A program made the translations under genes and the position numbers. Shown here piece after piece: positions 1-14,937 of a stretch of 64,000 bases of DNA. Under the pieces are notes generated by a model. The model was given only the letters and a program-made list of their open reading frames with translations. It was not told the DNA's origin and searched no databases. The stretch is taken from the NCBI RefSeq assembly GCF_003173715.1, contig NZ_CP029550.1:4573501-4637500 (forward strand), read 5' to 3'. Position 1 is the stretch's first letter, and the number at the start of each line of letters is the position of its first letter. This DNA comes from Methylobacterium durans (lineage in GTDB: Bacteria; Pseudomonadota; Alphaproteobacteria; Rhizobiales; Beijerinckiaceae).

Positions 1-561
1 GCTCTCGACCTCCTCGCCCCAGCCGTAGATGCGCTCCTCGATCTGCGCGCGGGACAGGATGCGTCCGGGGCGCTCCATCAGGGCATTCATGAGGGCGAAT
101 TCCCGCGCGGGCAGCACCGCGACGGCATCCGCATGCGACAGGGCATGCGTCTCGGTGTCGAGTTCGGTCGGGCCGGCGACCAGGCACGAGGTCGCCCGGC
201 CCGACCGCCGCCGGAGGACCGCGCGCATCCTGGCGAGCAGTTCGCGCGTCTCGAAGGGTTTGACGAGGTAGTCGTCCGCGCCGAGGTCGAGGCCGCCCAC
301 GCGGCTGTCCACCGCGTCCCGGGCCGTGATGACGAGGACCGGCGTGTCGACCCCGCGGCTGCGGGCGTTCTTCAACAGATCGAGGCCGTCGGTGCCGGGC
401 AGGCCGAGGTCGAGGAGCACCAGCGCGTGTCCATCACCGCGCAGCGCCGCTTCCGCCTCGCGGCCGTCGCGCACCCAATCGATCGACATGCCTTGCGCGG
501 CGAGGGCCCGGACGAGGCCCTCGCCGATCATCGCGTCGTCTTCGATGAGCAGGATGCGCAT
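1..561 (-). CDS. OmpR-family response regulator (C-terminus cut by window edge)
   Basis: Two-component response regulator: an N-terminal receiver domain followed by the start of a winged-helix DNA-binding domain. The receiver begins MRILLIEDD, has the phospho-acceptor Asp at residue 51 (LLDLGLPG), and ends with the conserved Lys in YLVKPF. The last visible residues, YGWGEEVE, match the QseB/TctD/PmrA-like subgroup. About 187 codons are visible and the remaining C-terminal residues lie outside the window. The ATG at 559-561 gives the canonical receiver start. The partner kinase would be expected further left, beyond the edge. The regulated genes cannot be told from the sequence. Confidence 0.9.
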   Translation of the reverse strand, partial: MRILLIEDDAMIGEGLVRALAAQGMSIDWVRDGREAEAALRGDGHALVLLDLGLPGTDGLDLLKNARSRGVDTPVLVITARDAVDSRVGGLDLGADDYLVKPFETRELLARMRAVLRRRSGRATSCLVAGPTELDTETHALSHADAVAVLPAREFALMNALMERPGRILSRAQIEERIYGWGEEVES

Positions 562-759
562 GCCATTCAGTGTCCACGGCCCCTAGCTTGGCCCGAGAAG
601 ATTCCGTGCCGGCTCGCAGGGTGCAAAAGCTGCCCAGGGACCAAGGCCTGACGTTAACGGGACTGGCTTGCAAGCTTCGGATGGACCGGGGCGGATCCAG
701 GCTTGAGACGAGGTCCGCGGCTCGGAGACCTGAGGCCGTGCCAGAGTTGCGGATGCGGG

Positions 760-1185
760 CTACGGCCCCGTGCAGGCGAGCGGTGCCCGCGCCGCGGGCA
801 CGGCGGCGAGGTCGTCGAGGATCGGACAGTCCGGGCGAGCGTCGCCGGAGCAGCTGTCGGCGAGGTGACGGAGCGACCGGGCCAGGCCCTGCATCTCGGC
901 GATCCTGGCCTCCAGCTCGCCGACCCGTCGCATCGCAAGCGCCTTGACGTCAGCGCTCGCCCGGCTCGTATCGCGCCACAGGTCGAGCAAGGCGCCCACT
1001 TCCTCGACCGAGAAGCCAAGGCCTCGCGCGCGCTTGACGAAGCGAAGGTCGTGGATGTCCGCGCCCTCATACACGCGATAACCGGCTTCGGACCGCGCCG
1101 CCGGCCGGATCAGGCCGATGCTCTCGTAGTACCGGATCATCTTGGCCGAGACGCCCGAGGCCTTTGCGGCTGCACCGATGTTCAT
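760..1185 (-). CDS. cueR: CueR-type copper-sensing MerR regulator
   Basis: MerR-family activator of copper export genes, 141 aa. The N-terminal helix-turn-helix (MNIGAAAKASGVSAKMIRYY) is followed by a dimerisation helix. The metal loop holds Cys112 and Cys120 (CSGDARPDC), the same numbers and spacing as in E. coli CueR. Ser77 is at the position occupied by Ser in Cu(I) sensors and by Cys in Zn/Hg sensors, so a monovalent Cu/Ag sensor is well supported. The start is the ATG at 1183-1185, preceded by AGGAG; upstream in-frame codons are low-complexity. It lies 127 bp downstream of the copper ATPase gene on the same strand and may be co-transcribed with it. The two CueR-type operators near 3.9-4.0 kb are its likely targets. 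Confidence 0.93.
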   Translation of the reverse strand: MNIGAAAKASGVSAKMIRYYESIGLIRPAARSEAGYRVYEGADIHDLRFVKRARGLGFSVEEVGALLDLWRDTSRASADVKALAMRRVGELEARIAEMQGLARSLRHLADSCSGDARPDCPILDDLAAVPAARAPLACTGP

Positions 1186-1312
1186 ATCAAACTCCTGTCC
1201 GCGTTCGTTCGTCGACGGCCCTTCGGCCGCAGGCCCCTGGCCTTGAGACGGGAATGACCGACGGCCCGCGACCGCCGGCCCCGCCCGTCCTCGCCTCGGC
1301 GGGAGGCGCCTG

Positions 1313-3828
<2,516 letters not shown>

Positions 3829-3858
3829 CGCTATTTCCGTTGTGTTCCGATGGCTTTC

Positions 3859-3889
3859 CAGATGGTCCTTCCCATCATGGGAAGGTCAA
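3859..3889 (-). promoter_or_regulatory. CueR-type promoter/operator for copA
   Basis: On the minus strand TTGACC (3889-3884) is followed by a 19-bp spacer holding the dyad CCTTCCCATGATGGGAAGG, then CATCTG as a putative -10. The over-long 19-bp spacer with an inverted repeat is typical of MerR-family promoters, and CCTTCC-N-GGAAGG is the known CueR box type. It ends about 30 bp before the copA start codon. Confidence 0.85.
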
Positions 3890-3991
3890 GAACGTGGATC
3901 GGTCGGACGTGCGTTCTTCGCCCATCCTCTCCCGCTGCCGTGTGAATTCGCACTGCGGTCACTGCGGCGCGAGGAATGCGCGGAGCGACCC

Positions 3992-4022
3992 TTGACCTTC
4001 CCACGATGGGAAGGTCCATCTG
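3992..4022 (+). promoter_or_regulatory. CueR-type promoter/operator for the copper chaperone gene
   Basis: TTGACC (3992-3997), a 19-bp spacer with the dyad CCTTCCCACGATGGGAAGG, then CATCTG (4017-4022). It is almost identical to the copA promoter and faces the opposite way. The start codon of the chaperone is 29 bp downstream. Confidence 0.85.
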
Positions 4023-4051
4023 AGGCGGGATCCCGAACGAGGAGATTCCGA

Positions 4052-4318
4052 ATGTGCTGCTGCACGAACAACGCGACCGCCCGCCCGTCATCCACGTCTC
4101 GCCCGGTGGATGCCGCTACCGTGGTCCTCCGGGTTGACGACATGACCTGCGGGCACTGCGCAGGTGCGATCCAGGCCGCCGTCGAGGGCGACCTGCCGGG
4201 GACCCAGGCGGCCGCGGACCCGGCCACGAAGACCGTCACGGTGCGCGGCACGGCGGATGCGGCCGCGGTCGGCAGGGCAGTGAAATCGGCAGGCTACACG
4301 CCGTCGTCCGGTGCCTGA
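4052..4318 (+). CDS. copZ: CopZ-like copper chaperone with heavy-metal-associated domain
   Basis: Small cytosolic metal-binding protein, 88 aa. A Cys-rich N-terminus (MCCCTNN) is followed by an HMA fold with the metal site MTCGHCAGAI at about residues 31-40. Such proteins deliver Cu(I) to CopA ATPases. The start is ATG 4052, with GGAG about 8 bases upstream; longer in-frame upstream sequence is not convincing. It is transcribed divergently from copA and has its own CueR-type promoter. The CCC cluster near the N-terminus is an additional possible thiol site. The copZ symbol rests on family resemblance and context. Confidence 0.85.
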   Translation: MCCCTNNATARPSSTSRPVDAATVVLRVDDMTCGHCAGAIQAAVEGDLPGTQAAADPATKTVTVRGTADAAAVGRAVKSAGYTPSSGA

Positions 4319-4541
4319 CGCTCAAGTGACCCGGGCGGGCGGGAGGTCACGGTGCGGCCCCCGCCCGGCCCGTACTTGCCTCACCGCCCGCCTCGCGGAC
4401 GCGGCGGCGATCAATTGACCGGAACGGCGCAGGGACAGTGGGGCGCTGTCATCGGCGTGCATCCGCAGTGGCACGGGATCGTGCGATGCTGCCGAGCGGG
4501 ACACCCTCTGGGTTCCATAGCCCGGCACGACGCCCGCGCGG

Positions 4542-7739
<3,198 letters not shown>

Positions 7740-8045
7740 GCGCCGGGTTAAAGCCTGTCTTCGAGATCGAGGGGCTCGGGCGATCCCGAGCCGGTGGGTT
7801 CACGGTTCCGCAGCCCCGGAGCCTGCCCCGCGACGGGCGCCACTGAAGACGGCGCGGTGAACTCGCGCGCCCCGATATACCGCACACGGCCGGCTTGCCC
7901 ATGCCTCGCACGGCCTCGATGTCGAGCGCTCTGGATGCCGACGGCGTGCCTCATGCGTTTGACCGAGCGCGCCGTCGCCATCGCAGCCGATGGAGCGGCA
8001 GACCTGAGCACGGGGGAATGCGGCACCGGCCCGCCTCGTGCCGGA
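7740..8045. other. Intergenic, 306 bp
   Basis: No coding sequence, repeat or clear promoter could be supported here. The overlapping reading frames are GC-driven and match no known family. Confidence 0.5.
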
Positions 8046-9479
8046 TCACGGCCCGGCCACGGCCGGCACCCGGGTCGAGCGGGAATTGAGCTTGCCGAGG
8101 CTGGCGCCGAGTTGCGTCGCGGCGTCGGCGACGGCGCCCGCGATTGTCGCGAACCCGCGCCGGTCGAGCGCGTCCGTGAGCTCGTCCAGCGCCGCCGCAA
8201 GCTGCCGTGTCAGGACGTGCTCGCCCAGGCTTGAGACGGCCCGACGGGCAACGTCGGCGAGCCGCTCCGCCGTCGGCTGCGACACGTGGCCGAGGAGGAT
8301 GGCCACCGTCCGCAGGGCGTCCGCCAGCGTCTGCGCCTGCATCGACTCCGACGCCACGAGAATGATCAACTCAAGCGCGTCGGTGGCCTCGCTCGGGGTC
8401 CTGTCGGCGTAGACCAGGGGCGAGGACGGATCCTCCTGCGGGTCGGCCTCGCGGGGGCTCCACAACGCGATGATGTCGCGCAACGCATGCACCACGGACT
8501 GGCCGGGGTTCGGGTTTGACTTGGCCGTCGAGGTGGAGGTCCAGGCAATGGTCGCGAGCTGGTGCAAGCCGTAGCGCGCGTCCTGCTTGAGGTCGCGGCC
8601 GGCGTCGAACGTGACGGCCGCGACCGCCGCGTGCGCGATCTCCTCCCGGTGCTTGGGATCCAAGACCTGGTGCGGGTCGACGCGCAAGGCGAACAGCGGG
8701 TCGCCGACGGCGAGCTGGCTGCCGAGCGGGACGAGCAGCTCCAGCTCCACGCCTCCCCGACCCCGGCTTTCGACCGCCGTCCGGAGCTGTGTCCGCTCGA
8801 CGCCGACCACGTGTCCGCTCTCCGGCGAGCGGATGGTCGAGGCCAGGACCCAGTGCCGCCGCGGTGCCCGCCGGGTCTGCGACAGAACCGGTTCGTCGTG
8901 CTCGCGGGCACGGAGGATGCGCCGGTGGATGAACAGCACGATCTGCTCCGGACGCATCTGGTCGATGGTATTGTAGATCATGAGGATGATCAGGCAGAGC
9001 GCAGCCGTCGTCATGATCAGCGCCAGCATCGTGCCGAACACCGGCCGGTGGAATGCGCTATTTGTCAGCAGCGTCAACAACACAAAGACGGACAGGCCGA
9101 CGAAGTACCCGAAGTAAAGCTGGTTTGCCCGCCGCATCATGAACTGGTCGGTGACCTGGGCCGTGAGAGCCGCAGATCCCTGCTGGACCGCGATGAGCAG
9201 GAGCGAGAAGGTGATCGACGTCACCGTGATGATGCTTGACGCCAGGGTCGTCAGGAGGCTGCCGATCGCCTGGTGGTCACCGCACAGCTTGCCCAGCCAG
9301 GCGAGGCCGTCCGGGACGCGCCCCTCCGACCAGACACGGTCTGCGAGGTAGACGCCTGCGTTGAGGCCGACGAAGCCTGCTACGGTGGCAAGGGGCAGCG
9401 CCAGGAACTGGTTGAAGGCCCGGCGGATGGCCCGGATCAGGCGGTGCGGCGCGGACGTGAGGGACGAGGGACTGGGCAT
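8046..9479 (-). CDS. DUF2254 family membrane protein
   Basis: A 477-aa integral membrane protein of unknown function. Hydrophobic segments lie at about residues 28-46, 76-97, 124-140 and 147-168. The central stretch SSIITVTSITFSLLLIAVQQ is the signature region of DUF2254. The C-terminal two thirds is soluble, with a coiled-coil-like end. DUF2254 proteins are widespread in proteobacteria without an assigned role. It stands alone, with no operon partners. It was identified from recalled family motifs, not a search. Confidence 0.8.
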   Translation of the reverse strand: MPSPSSLTSAPHRLIRAIRRAFNQFLALPLATVAGFVGLNAGVYLADRVWSEGRVPDGLAWLGKLCGDHQAIGSLLTTLASSIITVTSITFSLLLIAVQQGSAALTAQVTDQFMMRRANQLYFGYFVGLSVFVLLTLLTNSAFHRPVFGTMLALIMTTAALCLIILMIYNTIDQMRPEQIVLFIHRRILRAREHDEPVLSQTRRAPRRHWVLASTIRSPESGHVVGVERTQLRTAVESRGRGGVELELLVPLGSQLAVGDPLFALRVDPHQVLDPKHREEIAHAAVAAVTFDAGRDLKQDARYGLHQLATIAWTSTSTAKSNPNPGQSVVHALRDIIALWSPREADPQEDPSSPLVYADRTPSEATDALELIILVASESMQAQTLADALRTVAILLGHVSQPTAERLADVARRAVSSLGEHVLTRQLAAALDELTDALDRRGFATIAGAVADAATQLGASLGKLNSRSTRVPAVAGP

Positions 9480-9953
9480 CCCTACAGAACGGCGCAGCTG
9501 CCCGGTATGTTCGAGCGTCGCTGTCGTCGGACTGGCCTCCCCGGCGGCATGGCTAACTGGGTCATGGACATCCGATCCTGCCGGCGCATCGTCGCGGGAC
9601 GCGGCCGTGAGCGGGCAGGCCGGCGTCGACCGCCATGCCCGACTGACCGCTCCCGAGGACGTCCGGGCGCTTCGCGGCGGAGGGCCTTACCTGGAAAGGT
9701 CGAACCGAAGACCGCGGGGCCGGGCGGCTCGGGAACCGGGCAACGCCTCGACCGGAGCACCGCTTGGTGGTCGGTGTGACGTCCGGAAAGCGGATCCCCG
9801 CGGGACGAGCGCCGCACAAGCCTGATCCGCCGTTGCACGGTTGCGACACCCGTCCGCCATCACCCGCAACCCCGGTGGGGTACCCGCGACCTTGTGGTGC
9901 TGGATACGGGGGCAGGGCATAGTCCGACCCTCGCAACCGGCAAGCGCAAACCG
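9480..9953. other. Intergenic, 474 bp, with a WACCC-N5-GGGTW dyad
   Basis: No gene is supported. The only notable element is the dyad at 9868-9882, 71 bp before the next start codon. Long frames on either strand are antisense artefacts of GC-rich coding sequence. Confidence 0.5.
9868..9882. promoter_or_regulatory. WACCC-N5-GGGTW dyad (site 1)
   Basis: AACCCCGGTGGGGTA, 71 bp upstream of the restriction-endonuclease-like gene. It is one of six exact matches to this 15-bp pattern, all of them in intergenic DNA. Confidence 0.5.
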
Positions 9954-11246
9954 ATGACGAACGTGGACGACGCCTGGGTTCCCAACCTCATCCGGCACTG
10001 GCGGGAGGACGCCGGCGCCTCCTATCGCACCTGGTTTCTCTGGGAAGAGCGCATCAAGAACTTCCGCTCGATCCGGCGCGGCATCCAGGCCGTCATCGAC
10101 GAGATCCAGGCCGACACCTTCGGCAACGCCTACCGGGGCTCCTCGCTGGAGACGGTGGTCCACTCCATCGCGGAGCAGCGCCAGGTGTTCAAGGGCGCCG
10201 ACCATGCCTTTCTCTGGAAGCCGAAGCTGCGCATCCCGGACATCTACGAGAACCGCGCCAACCAGGTCGCCTTCGGGCGCTTCCTCGACACCTGCCTGTG
10301 CTGCAACGCCGAGGCACACGTGCTGGCGGCGATCCAGACGCTCGACCGGGCGGGGATCAAGGGCCTGGGCCCGGCCGCGGCGAACCTCCTCTACTTCCTC
10401 CACCCGACCTGGGTGAGCCCGTTCAACACGGCCATCGTGAAGGGCTACAACGCGCTGACCGGGGCCAACGTGAAGCTCGGCAAGTGGGACGAGTACCTCG
10501 CCATGCGCCGGGGCATCGTCGCCCTCAACGCCACCCACCGCACGCTCCTCTCGAACGACTACGGCGCCATCGCGGGTTTCCTGTTCGACGTCGGGTCCGG
10601 CCGCTACCCGCTGCCCGAGCGCGACGGGGCCGCCGCCCTGGCGCGCTGGCGCGAGGATCTCGACCGGGTGCGGGCGGAGGCCGCCGAGACGGCCTCGAAG
10701 GCGGCGCAGGCCGCGAGCGAGGCCGACCACACGCACACGGAAATCCAGGGCTGGCTTCGGGACCTCGGGCTTGCCCTGGGCTTCGGTGTCTGGATCGCCT
10801 CGAACGATGCCAGCCGCCCCTATGCCGGCGGCAGGTTGTCCGACGGCTGCCTCGGCCGCCTGCCCGAGCGCCTGACCGAGAACGGCTCGGCCGAGACGGT
10901 CCGGCTCATCGACGTGATCTGGCTCGACAAGGCGACCGGTGACGTGGCGGCCGCCTTCGAGGTCGAGCACACGACGAGCATCTATTCGGGCATCGTGCGC
11001 ATGCTCGACCTCGCGCTCGGCGTCGAGGGCGGGACCGCGCGCAACTTCTTCCTGGTCGCCCCGGACAACCGGGAGGACGACGTGCGCGCCCAATTCGCCC
11101 GGCCGGCCTTCTCGCGGGTGAGCGAGCTCGACCTGCGCTACCTCCCCTACAGCGAGCTGCGCGGGCACCGCGAGACCATTGCCCGCTTCGGGAGCGGCTT
11201 GAAGGGCGTGCTCGCCATCGCTCGACCGGTCGGGGTGCCTCGATAA
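9954..11246 (+). CDS. Putative type II restriction-endonuclease-like protein
   Basis: A 430-aa soluble protein. The N-terminal 220 residues are alpha-helical, with a helix-hairpin-helix-like stretch (AGIKGLGPAAANLLYFL). A coiled-coil follows (about residues 225-265, Ala/Glu-rich). The C-terminal domain has a PD-(D/E)XK-like core, IDVIWLDKATGDVAAAFEVE, followed by HTTSIYSGIVRMLDL, resembling database entries named restriction endonuclease. The usual final Lys is replaced: FEVEH reads E-V-E-H. The start was taken at ATG 9954 because the 20 upstream in-frame residues look non-coding. There is no methyltransferase beside it, which is unusual for a classical restriction system. The function is tentative. 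Confidence 0.6.
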   Translation: MTNVDDAWVPNLIRHWREDAGASYRTWFLWEERIKNFRSIRRGIQAVIDEIQADTFGNAYRGSSLETVVHSIAEQRQVFKGADHAFLWKPKLRIPDIYENRANQVAFGRFLDTCLCCNAEAHVLAAIQTLDRAGIKGLGPAAANLLYFLHPTWVSPFNTAIVKGYNALTGANVKLGKWDEYLAMRRGIVALNATHRTLLSNDYGAIAGFLFDVGSGRYPLPERDGAAALARWREDLDRVRAEAAETASKAAQAASEADHTHTEIQGWLRDLGLALGFGVWIASNDASRPYAGGRLSDGCLGRLPERLTENGSAETVRLIDVIWLDKATGDVAAAFEVEHTTSIYSGIVRMLDLALGVEGGTARNFFLVAPDNREDDVRAQFARPAFSRVSELDLRYLPYSELRGHRETIARFGSGLKGVLAIARPVGVPR

Positions 11247-11663
11247 GCGGGGTCCAGATGCCCGGGCCCCGCCCGAACGGCGCTTCAGGCATCGAGACGG
11301 CCCCGTCGTTACGCGGCGCCGCCGGGACCGGCGGTCGTCGGAGCCTGATCCAGCCTGCCCCGACGTTGATCCGGTGCCGCAGGACCCAGCGCCTGAACCT
11401 TCATCCTGACGGGCCCTTGGTACCGGGACGGGGTACGCACCCAGGCCCATCCTCGCAGCAGCCCTGTCCGCAGGGCGCGCCTCCGCACGGAACGGCCGTC
11501 CGGCCGCCGAATTCGTGCGTCGAACGGTCCTAAACCGCCCCCGATCAGGAAACCTTTCGTTCGGCCCTCGGTTTTGTGAGCGTGTACCCTGCCAGGGTAT
11601 GGGTCAGGAGTCCCCAAGCAGGGCTGCATCCTGAGTCCCTTCGCCGGAAAGAGGATACGCCTG
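11247..11663. other. Intergenic, 417 bp, with a WACCC-N5-GGGTW dyad
   Basis: No gene is supported. The region holds the promoter area of the RTX gene, including the dyad at 11585-11599. Confidence 0.5.
11585..11599. promoter_or_regulatory. WACCC-N5-GGGTW dyad (site 2)
   Basis: TACCCTGCCAGGGTA, almost perfectly symmetric, 65 bp before the RTX gene start. It closely resembles the CsoR-type operator half-sites (TACCC and GGGTA) known from Gram-positive copper operons. Confidence 0.55.
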
Positions 11664-13141
11664 ATGACGAGGAAATCGCAGCACGAAGGTCACGCCACTG
11701 GGCAGGGCCTTCAGCAGAGCTTCGACGACTATCAGCTGTTCGTCGGCGGGCGCGCCTCCGATGCCTACGCCGGGACCGGCAGGATGGACATCGCGTTCGG
11801 CCGCGACGGAAACGATGACCTGTCCGGCCGAGGCCAGGACGATGACCTCCAGGGCGGCAAGGGCAGCGACGTCCTCACCGGCGGCGCCGGCATGGACCAC
11901 CTCGACGGCGGCAAGGGCGACGACGTCCTGATTGGCGGCGGTGCGGCGGACGGGCTGCGTGGCGCCGAAGGGCGAGACTACCTCAACGAGGGCGTCGGCC
12001 ACGGAGACCTGGAGGGCGGCCCCGGCAACGACGTGCTCACCGGCGGTCCGGGCGGCGATGCGTTCGTGATCTCGCCCGACAGCGGCGATGACGTGATCAC
12101 CGACTTCTCGGCCGGCCCGGGCATGCTGGATCACCTCGCGGTGCGCGGCCTCGCCCCGAGGACCTGCGCTTCGAGGACACCGACGCGGGCGTGAGGATCA
12201 GCTGGAACGTGGACGCGGGCCAGGGCTCGGTGCTGCTGGAGGGCGTCGACAAGACGGATCTCGCGCAGGATGACTTCATGTTCACGGACGACCGTCAGGT
12301 CATCGAGCCCACGAGTGCCGATGCCGAAACCGTCAGGGCGGAGCTCAGGGACATCATTGACGAGGGCTACAACCTCAGCGCCGACAACGCGGGGAGGGAC
12401 ACGGGTCCCGACGGGACGTTCCGCTTCGACGCGTTCAACGTGCGGACCGGCACCGGTCACGCCGACACCTTCCAGGGCACCGATGGGCGCGACTACTCCT
12501 TCGGGTCCGGCGGCGACGACCGTTTGTTCGGCGGGGCCGGAGACGACGACCTTCGCGGGGACAGGGGCAACGACGTGCTCGACGGCGGGGCAGGGCAGGA
12601 CCACCTCGCGGGCGGCGACGGCAAGGACGAACTCTACGGCGGGGACGCGGCCGACAACCTCATGGGCGAGGGCGGCAACGACAAGCTCTACGCCGGAGCC
12701 GGGCACGACATGCTCGACGGCGGCCAAGGTAACGATGAGTTGAACGGAGGTGATGGCGCAGACGCCTTCATCGTCGGGCCGGACACCGGGGACGATATCA
12801 TCACCAGCGGCTTCGATGCGGGCCCGGGCGCGTTCGACCACCTCGCGCTGCGCGACATCCTGCCGGGGCAGGTCACGGTCTCCGACGAAACCTCGACGCA
12901 CGGGGACGACCACACCGGCGTCCTGGTCAGCTGGCAGACAAACCAAGGCAACGGCTCGGTTTTCCTCGAAGGCCTGACGAAGAGCGAGATGGCGCAGGAC
13001 GACTTCATGTTCAACGCCGATGACGGGAGGCAGGGCGCCTTCGTCGACGACGCGGCGATCATGAGCGAGGGCTCCCAGCTCATCTTCCAGGAGACGGCGT
13101 CCACGTCCCCCAATCCGGAGCACGACTACCTGCTCGCCTGA
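11664..13141 (+). CDS. RTX-type calcium-binding repeat protein, internally duplicated, frameshifted
   Basis: Secreted-type protein built from glycine/aspartate-rich nonapeptides (GGxGxDxLx; examples GGKGSDVLTGGAG and GGDGKDELYGGD), which normally bind Ca2+ in a beta-roll. Two tandem modules each contain an RTX block, then a DHLA(V/L)R segment, a GSVxLEGxxK segment and the phrase AQDDFMF. The first module changes frame at a C4 run (12154-12157); adding one base gives a continuous 492-aa protein. Without it, the protein stops at 12194 after 176 aa. The start is ATG 11664 with AGAGGA upstream. There is no Sec signal peptide, as expected for type I secretion, but no secretion genes are nearby. 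A hairpin follows the stop. Confidence 0.8.
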
Positions 13142-13589
13142 CCGGCAGCGGCCCCGCGCCGCAATGCGCGGGGCCTACGCTCGCGGCCGGGCTCGCCCGG
13201 CCGCTCCGTCGACCGGAACTTCCATCGGTCGGGTGGGCCCAGCGACTCATCCGCGACGGGGGGCTCGTCTCCATCACTCTCGTCATGGACCTCCTGACGC
13301 GCCGTCCGTCGCGAGCGGTCGCGGCCACGGCGGGCGAGCGCACAGGGACGCACGTGGCTGGGGGCTCTCCAGCGCGCCGGACCCCGCAAGGCAGCATGCC
13401 GGGGCGGGCAATGCGTGCCGGCCCGGCGCTGTCCTTCGGACCCGACGCATCAAGCTGCGCATCCTGCGGACGCGCTCGTGCAAGCTCCCATGTCGGGCAC
13501 GACTTTCCCGCGGCGTCGTGCCGGCCTGCAGGCGTCAAGCGCCGAATCGGCGACCCTGAAGCCGGACATGCGTCAGGCAGGGCGACACG
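13142..13589. other. Intergenic, about 450 bp
   Basis: Apart from the hairpin at its left end, nothing was recognised. The overlapping frames have no family resemblance. Confidence 0.4.
13150..13175 (+). terminator. Hairpin after the RTX gene
   Basis: A perfect 10-bp stem, GGCCCCGCGC with GCGCGGGGCC, and a 6-base loop, 9 bp after the stop codon. There is no T-run, so it may be a transcript-end or stability hairpin rather than a classical intrinsic terminator. Confidence 0.5.
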
Positions 13590-14039
13590 ATGCGGAGCGA
13601 GGGATCGGATCTGGAGCGCGAGACGGCGTCCGCGGGCGACGCGCTGCACAAGCGGATCGAACGGCTGGAGGGCCGGCTGGAGTTGCAACGGGACCTCGCC
13701 CGGCGCGCGCTCGATGAGCAAACGGCTCGCTTCGTCCAATCCATCGGTGTCGTCGTCGATTACCTGGCGGCGCGTGGCGTGGTGGACAGGGACGATCTGC
13801 GGACGCACGTCGAGCGCAGCTTCCACATCGTCGACGCGGGCGAGCTCGCGGGACCGTTCAGAGGAGCGATCGACGTGTACGGTTGGCTGACCTGGGCCGA
13901 GGTCACCAAGCGATGGAGCGAGCCTCGCCCGTTCTCTTGGTCGGGGCAGGCCGACCCGGGTCCATCAGGGTCCGGGACGGGGATCGGAACCGGGTCCATC
14001 GAGCCTGATCTCGAAATCGGTCCCGGGCGGGACACGTAG
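13590..14039 (+). CDS. Hypothetical protein with coiled-coil N-terminus
   Basis: A possible 149-aa protein. Residues 10-50 are heptad-like (LHKRIERLEGRLELQRDLARRALDEQ) and probably a coiled coil. Residues 50-110 are mixed (VVDYLAARGVVDRDDLRTHVERSFH), and the tail from 115 is Gly/Pro/Ser-rich and probably disordered. No family was recognised. The coding evidence is moderate: the frame is open and the helical register is regular, but the opposite strand is also open. Start codon ATG 13590 has only a weak upstream purine stretch. Confidence 0.5.
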   Translation: MRSEGSDLERETASAGDALHKRIERLEGRLELQRDLARRALDEQTARFVQSIGVVVDYLAARGVVDRDDLRTHVERSFHIVDAGELAGPFRGAIDVYGWLTWAEVTKRWSEPRPFSWSGQADPGPSGSGTGIGTGSIEPDLEIGPGRDT

Positions 14040-14087
14040 CCTGAGGCCAAGCCCTTGCAGGGTCGATCCGCACAGGCTCGCTGCCGC

Positions 14088-14699
14088 TCAGGAAGCCCGA
14101 ACGATGACCTTGTGGCTCTCCACCATTTCCGGTGTCCAGCGACCCTGTCGGCGTGCCGCCGCTTCGAGCAGCGCGAGCTGCCGCCTGGTGATCTCGCCGG
14201 ACTGCGCGCGGCAGGCCTCGGCTCCGTATTCCTTCTGGACCTGGACGGTGCCGAGCACGGTGACGAGAAGCACCAACGCATAGGCCGTTCCGCGGGCGAT
14301 GAACCGGAGGCCGGTCGGATTTTCGCGATAGCCGCCGACGAACTCGAACCGCGCGCCCAACCGATGCTCGGAGGTGAAGGGCAGGAACAGCCCGAGGTCG
14401 TGGGCGAATTGGTCGAGCGCTCGTGAACGGTCGACCGGATCGGGGTCGTCCAACGCACGTGCAAGCTCCTCGGCCGAGTGGCGCGCTCGCCCCGACAGGG
14501 CACCGGGGTCCTCGATCCAACGACCGAATTCACCAACGGCCGCGACGTGCGCCCGAGCCTGGCGAAGGCGAACGAGGCATCCCAGCAGCTCGTCCAGGCC
14601 CACCGGCTTCCCACCGAGATCGACCGAAATCTCGATGCCGATGACCCGACCGTCCGGCACACGGAACAGCGAGGTCAGTTCGTCGGGAGGGATGTCCAT
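14088..14699 (-). CDS. Hypothetical single-pass membrane protein
   Basis: A 203-aa protein with one probable transmembrane segment at about residues 134-152 (GTAYALVLLVTVLGTVQV). The N-terminal cytosolic part is charged, and a short C-terminal domain ends in VESHKVIVRAS. No family was recognised. The composition and the placement of the hydrophobic segment are typical of a real gene. It is transcribed away from the nuo cluster and starts at ATG 14699. Confidence 0.55.
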   Translation of the reverse strand: MDIPPDELTSLFRVPDGRVIGIEISVDLGGKPVGLDELLGCLVRLRQARAHVAAVGEFGRWIEDPGALSGRARHSAEELARALDDPDPVDRSRALDQFAHDLGLFLPFTSEHRLGARFEFVGGYRENPTGLRFIARGTAYALVLLVTVLGTVQVQKEYGAEACRAQSGEITRRQLALLEAAARRQGRWTPEMVESHKVIVRAS

Positions 14700-14937
14700 T
14701 GGCCAGGGTACCCCGTCTACCGGAGCCGTCTCTCCCGCCAGAGGACGGATGACAAGGGAGGCTGGTCGATGATTCCGTCAGGCCGGCGTGCGGGGTCGGC
14801 TCGAAGGCAAGCCAACGTCGACGCGTGACCGGCGGGGGGCGCGCCGACCGAGCACTGCTTGCCAACGCGCCGGACACCGCCAGCCGAACCCGTCGTGGAT
14901 CGGAGAAACTTCGCAGCGGCTCGCGAGTTGGCCAGCG

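Noticed and set aside
9687..11450. A 587-aa minus-strand frame covering the nuclease-like gene
   Set aside because: Composition is Arg/Gly/Pro-rich and structureless; the plus-strand protein is folded and conserved-looking.
14703..14717. GGGTACCCC near the start of the 14088-14699 gene as a further dyad site
   Set aside because: It is a short palindrome but does not match WACCC-N5-GGGTW in spacing.
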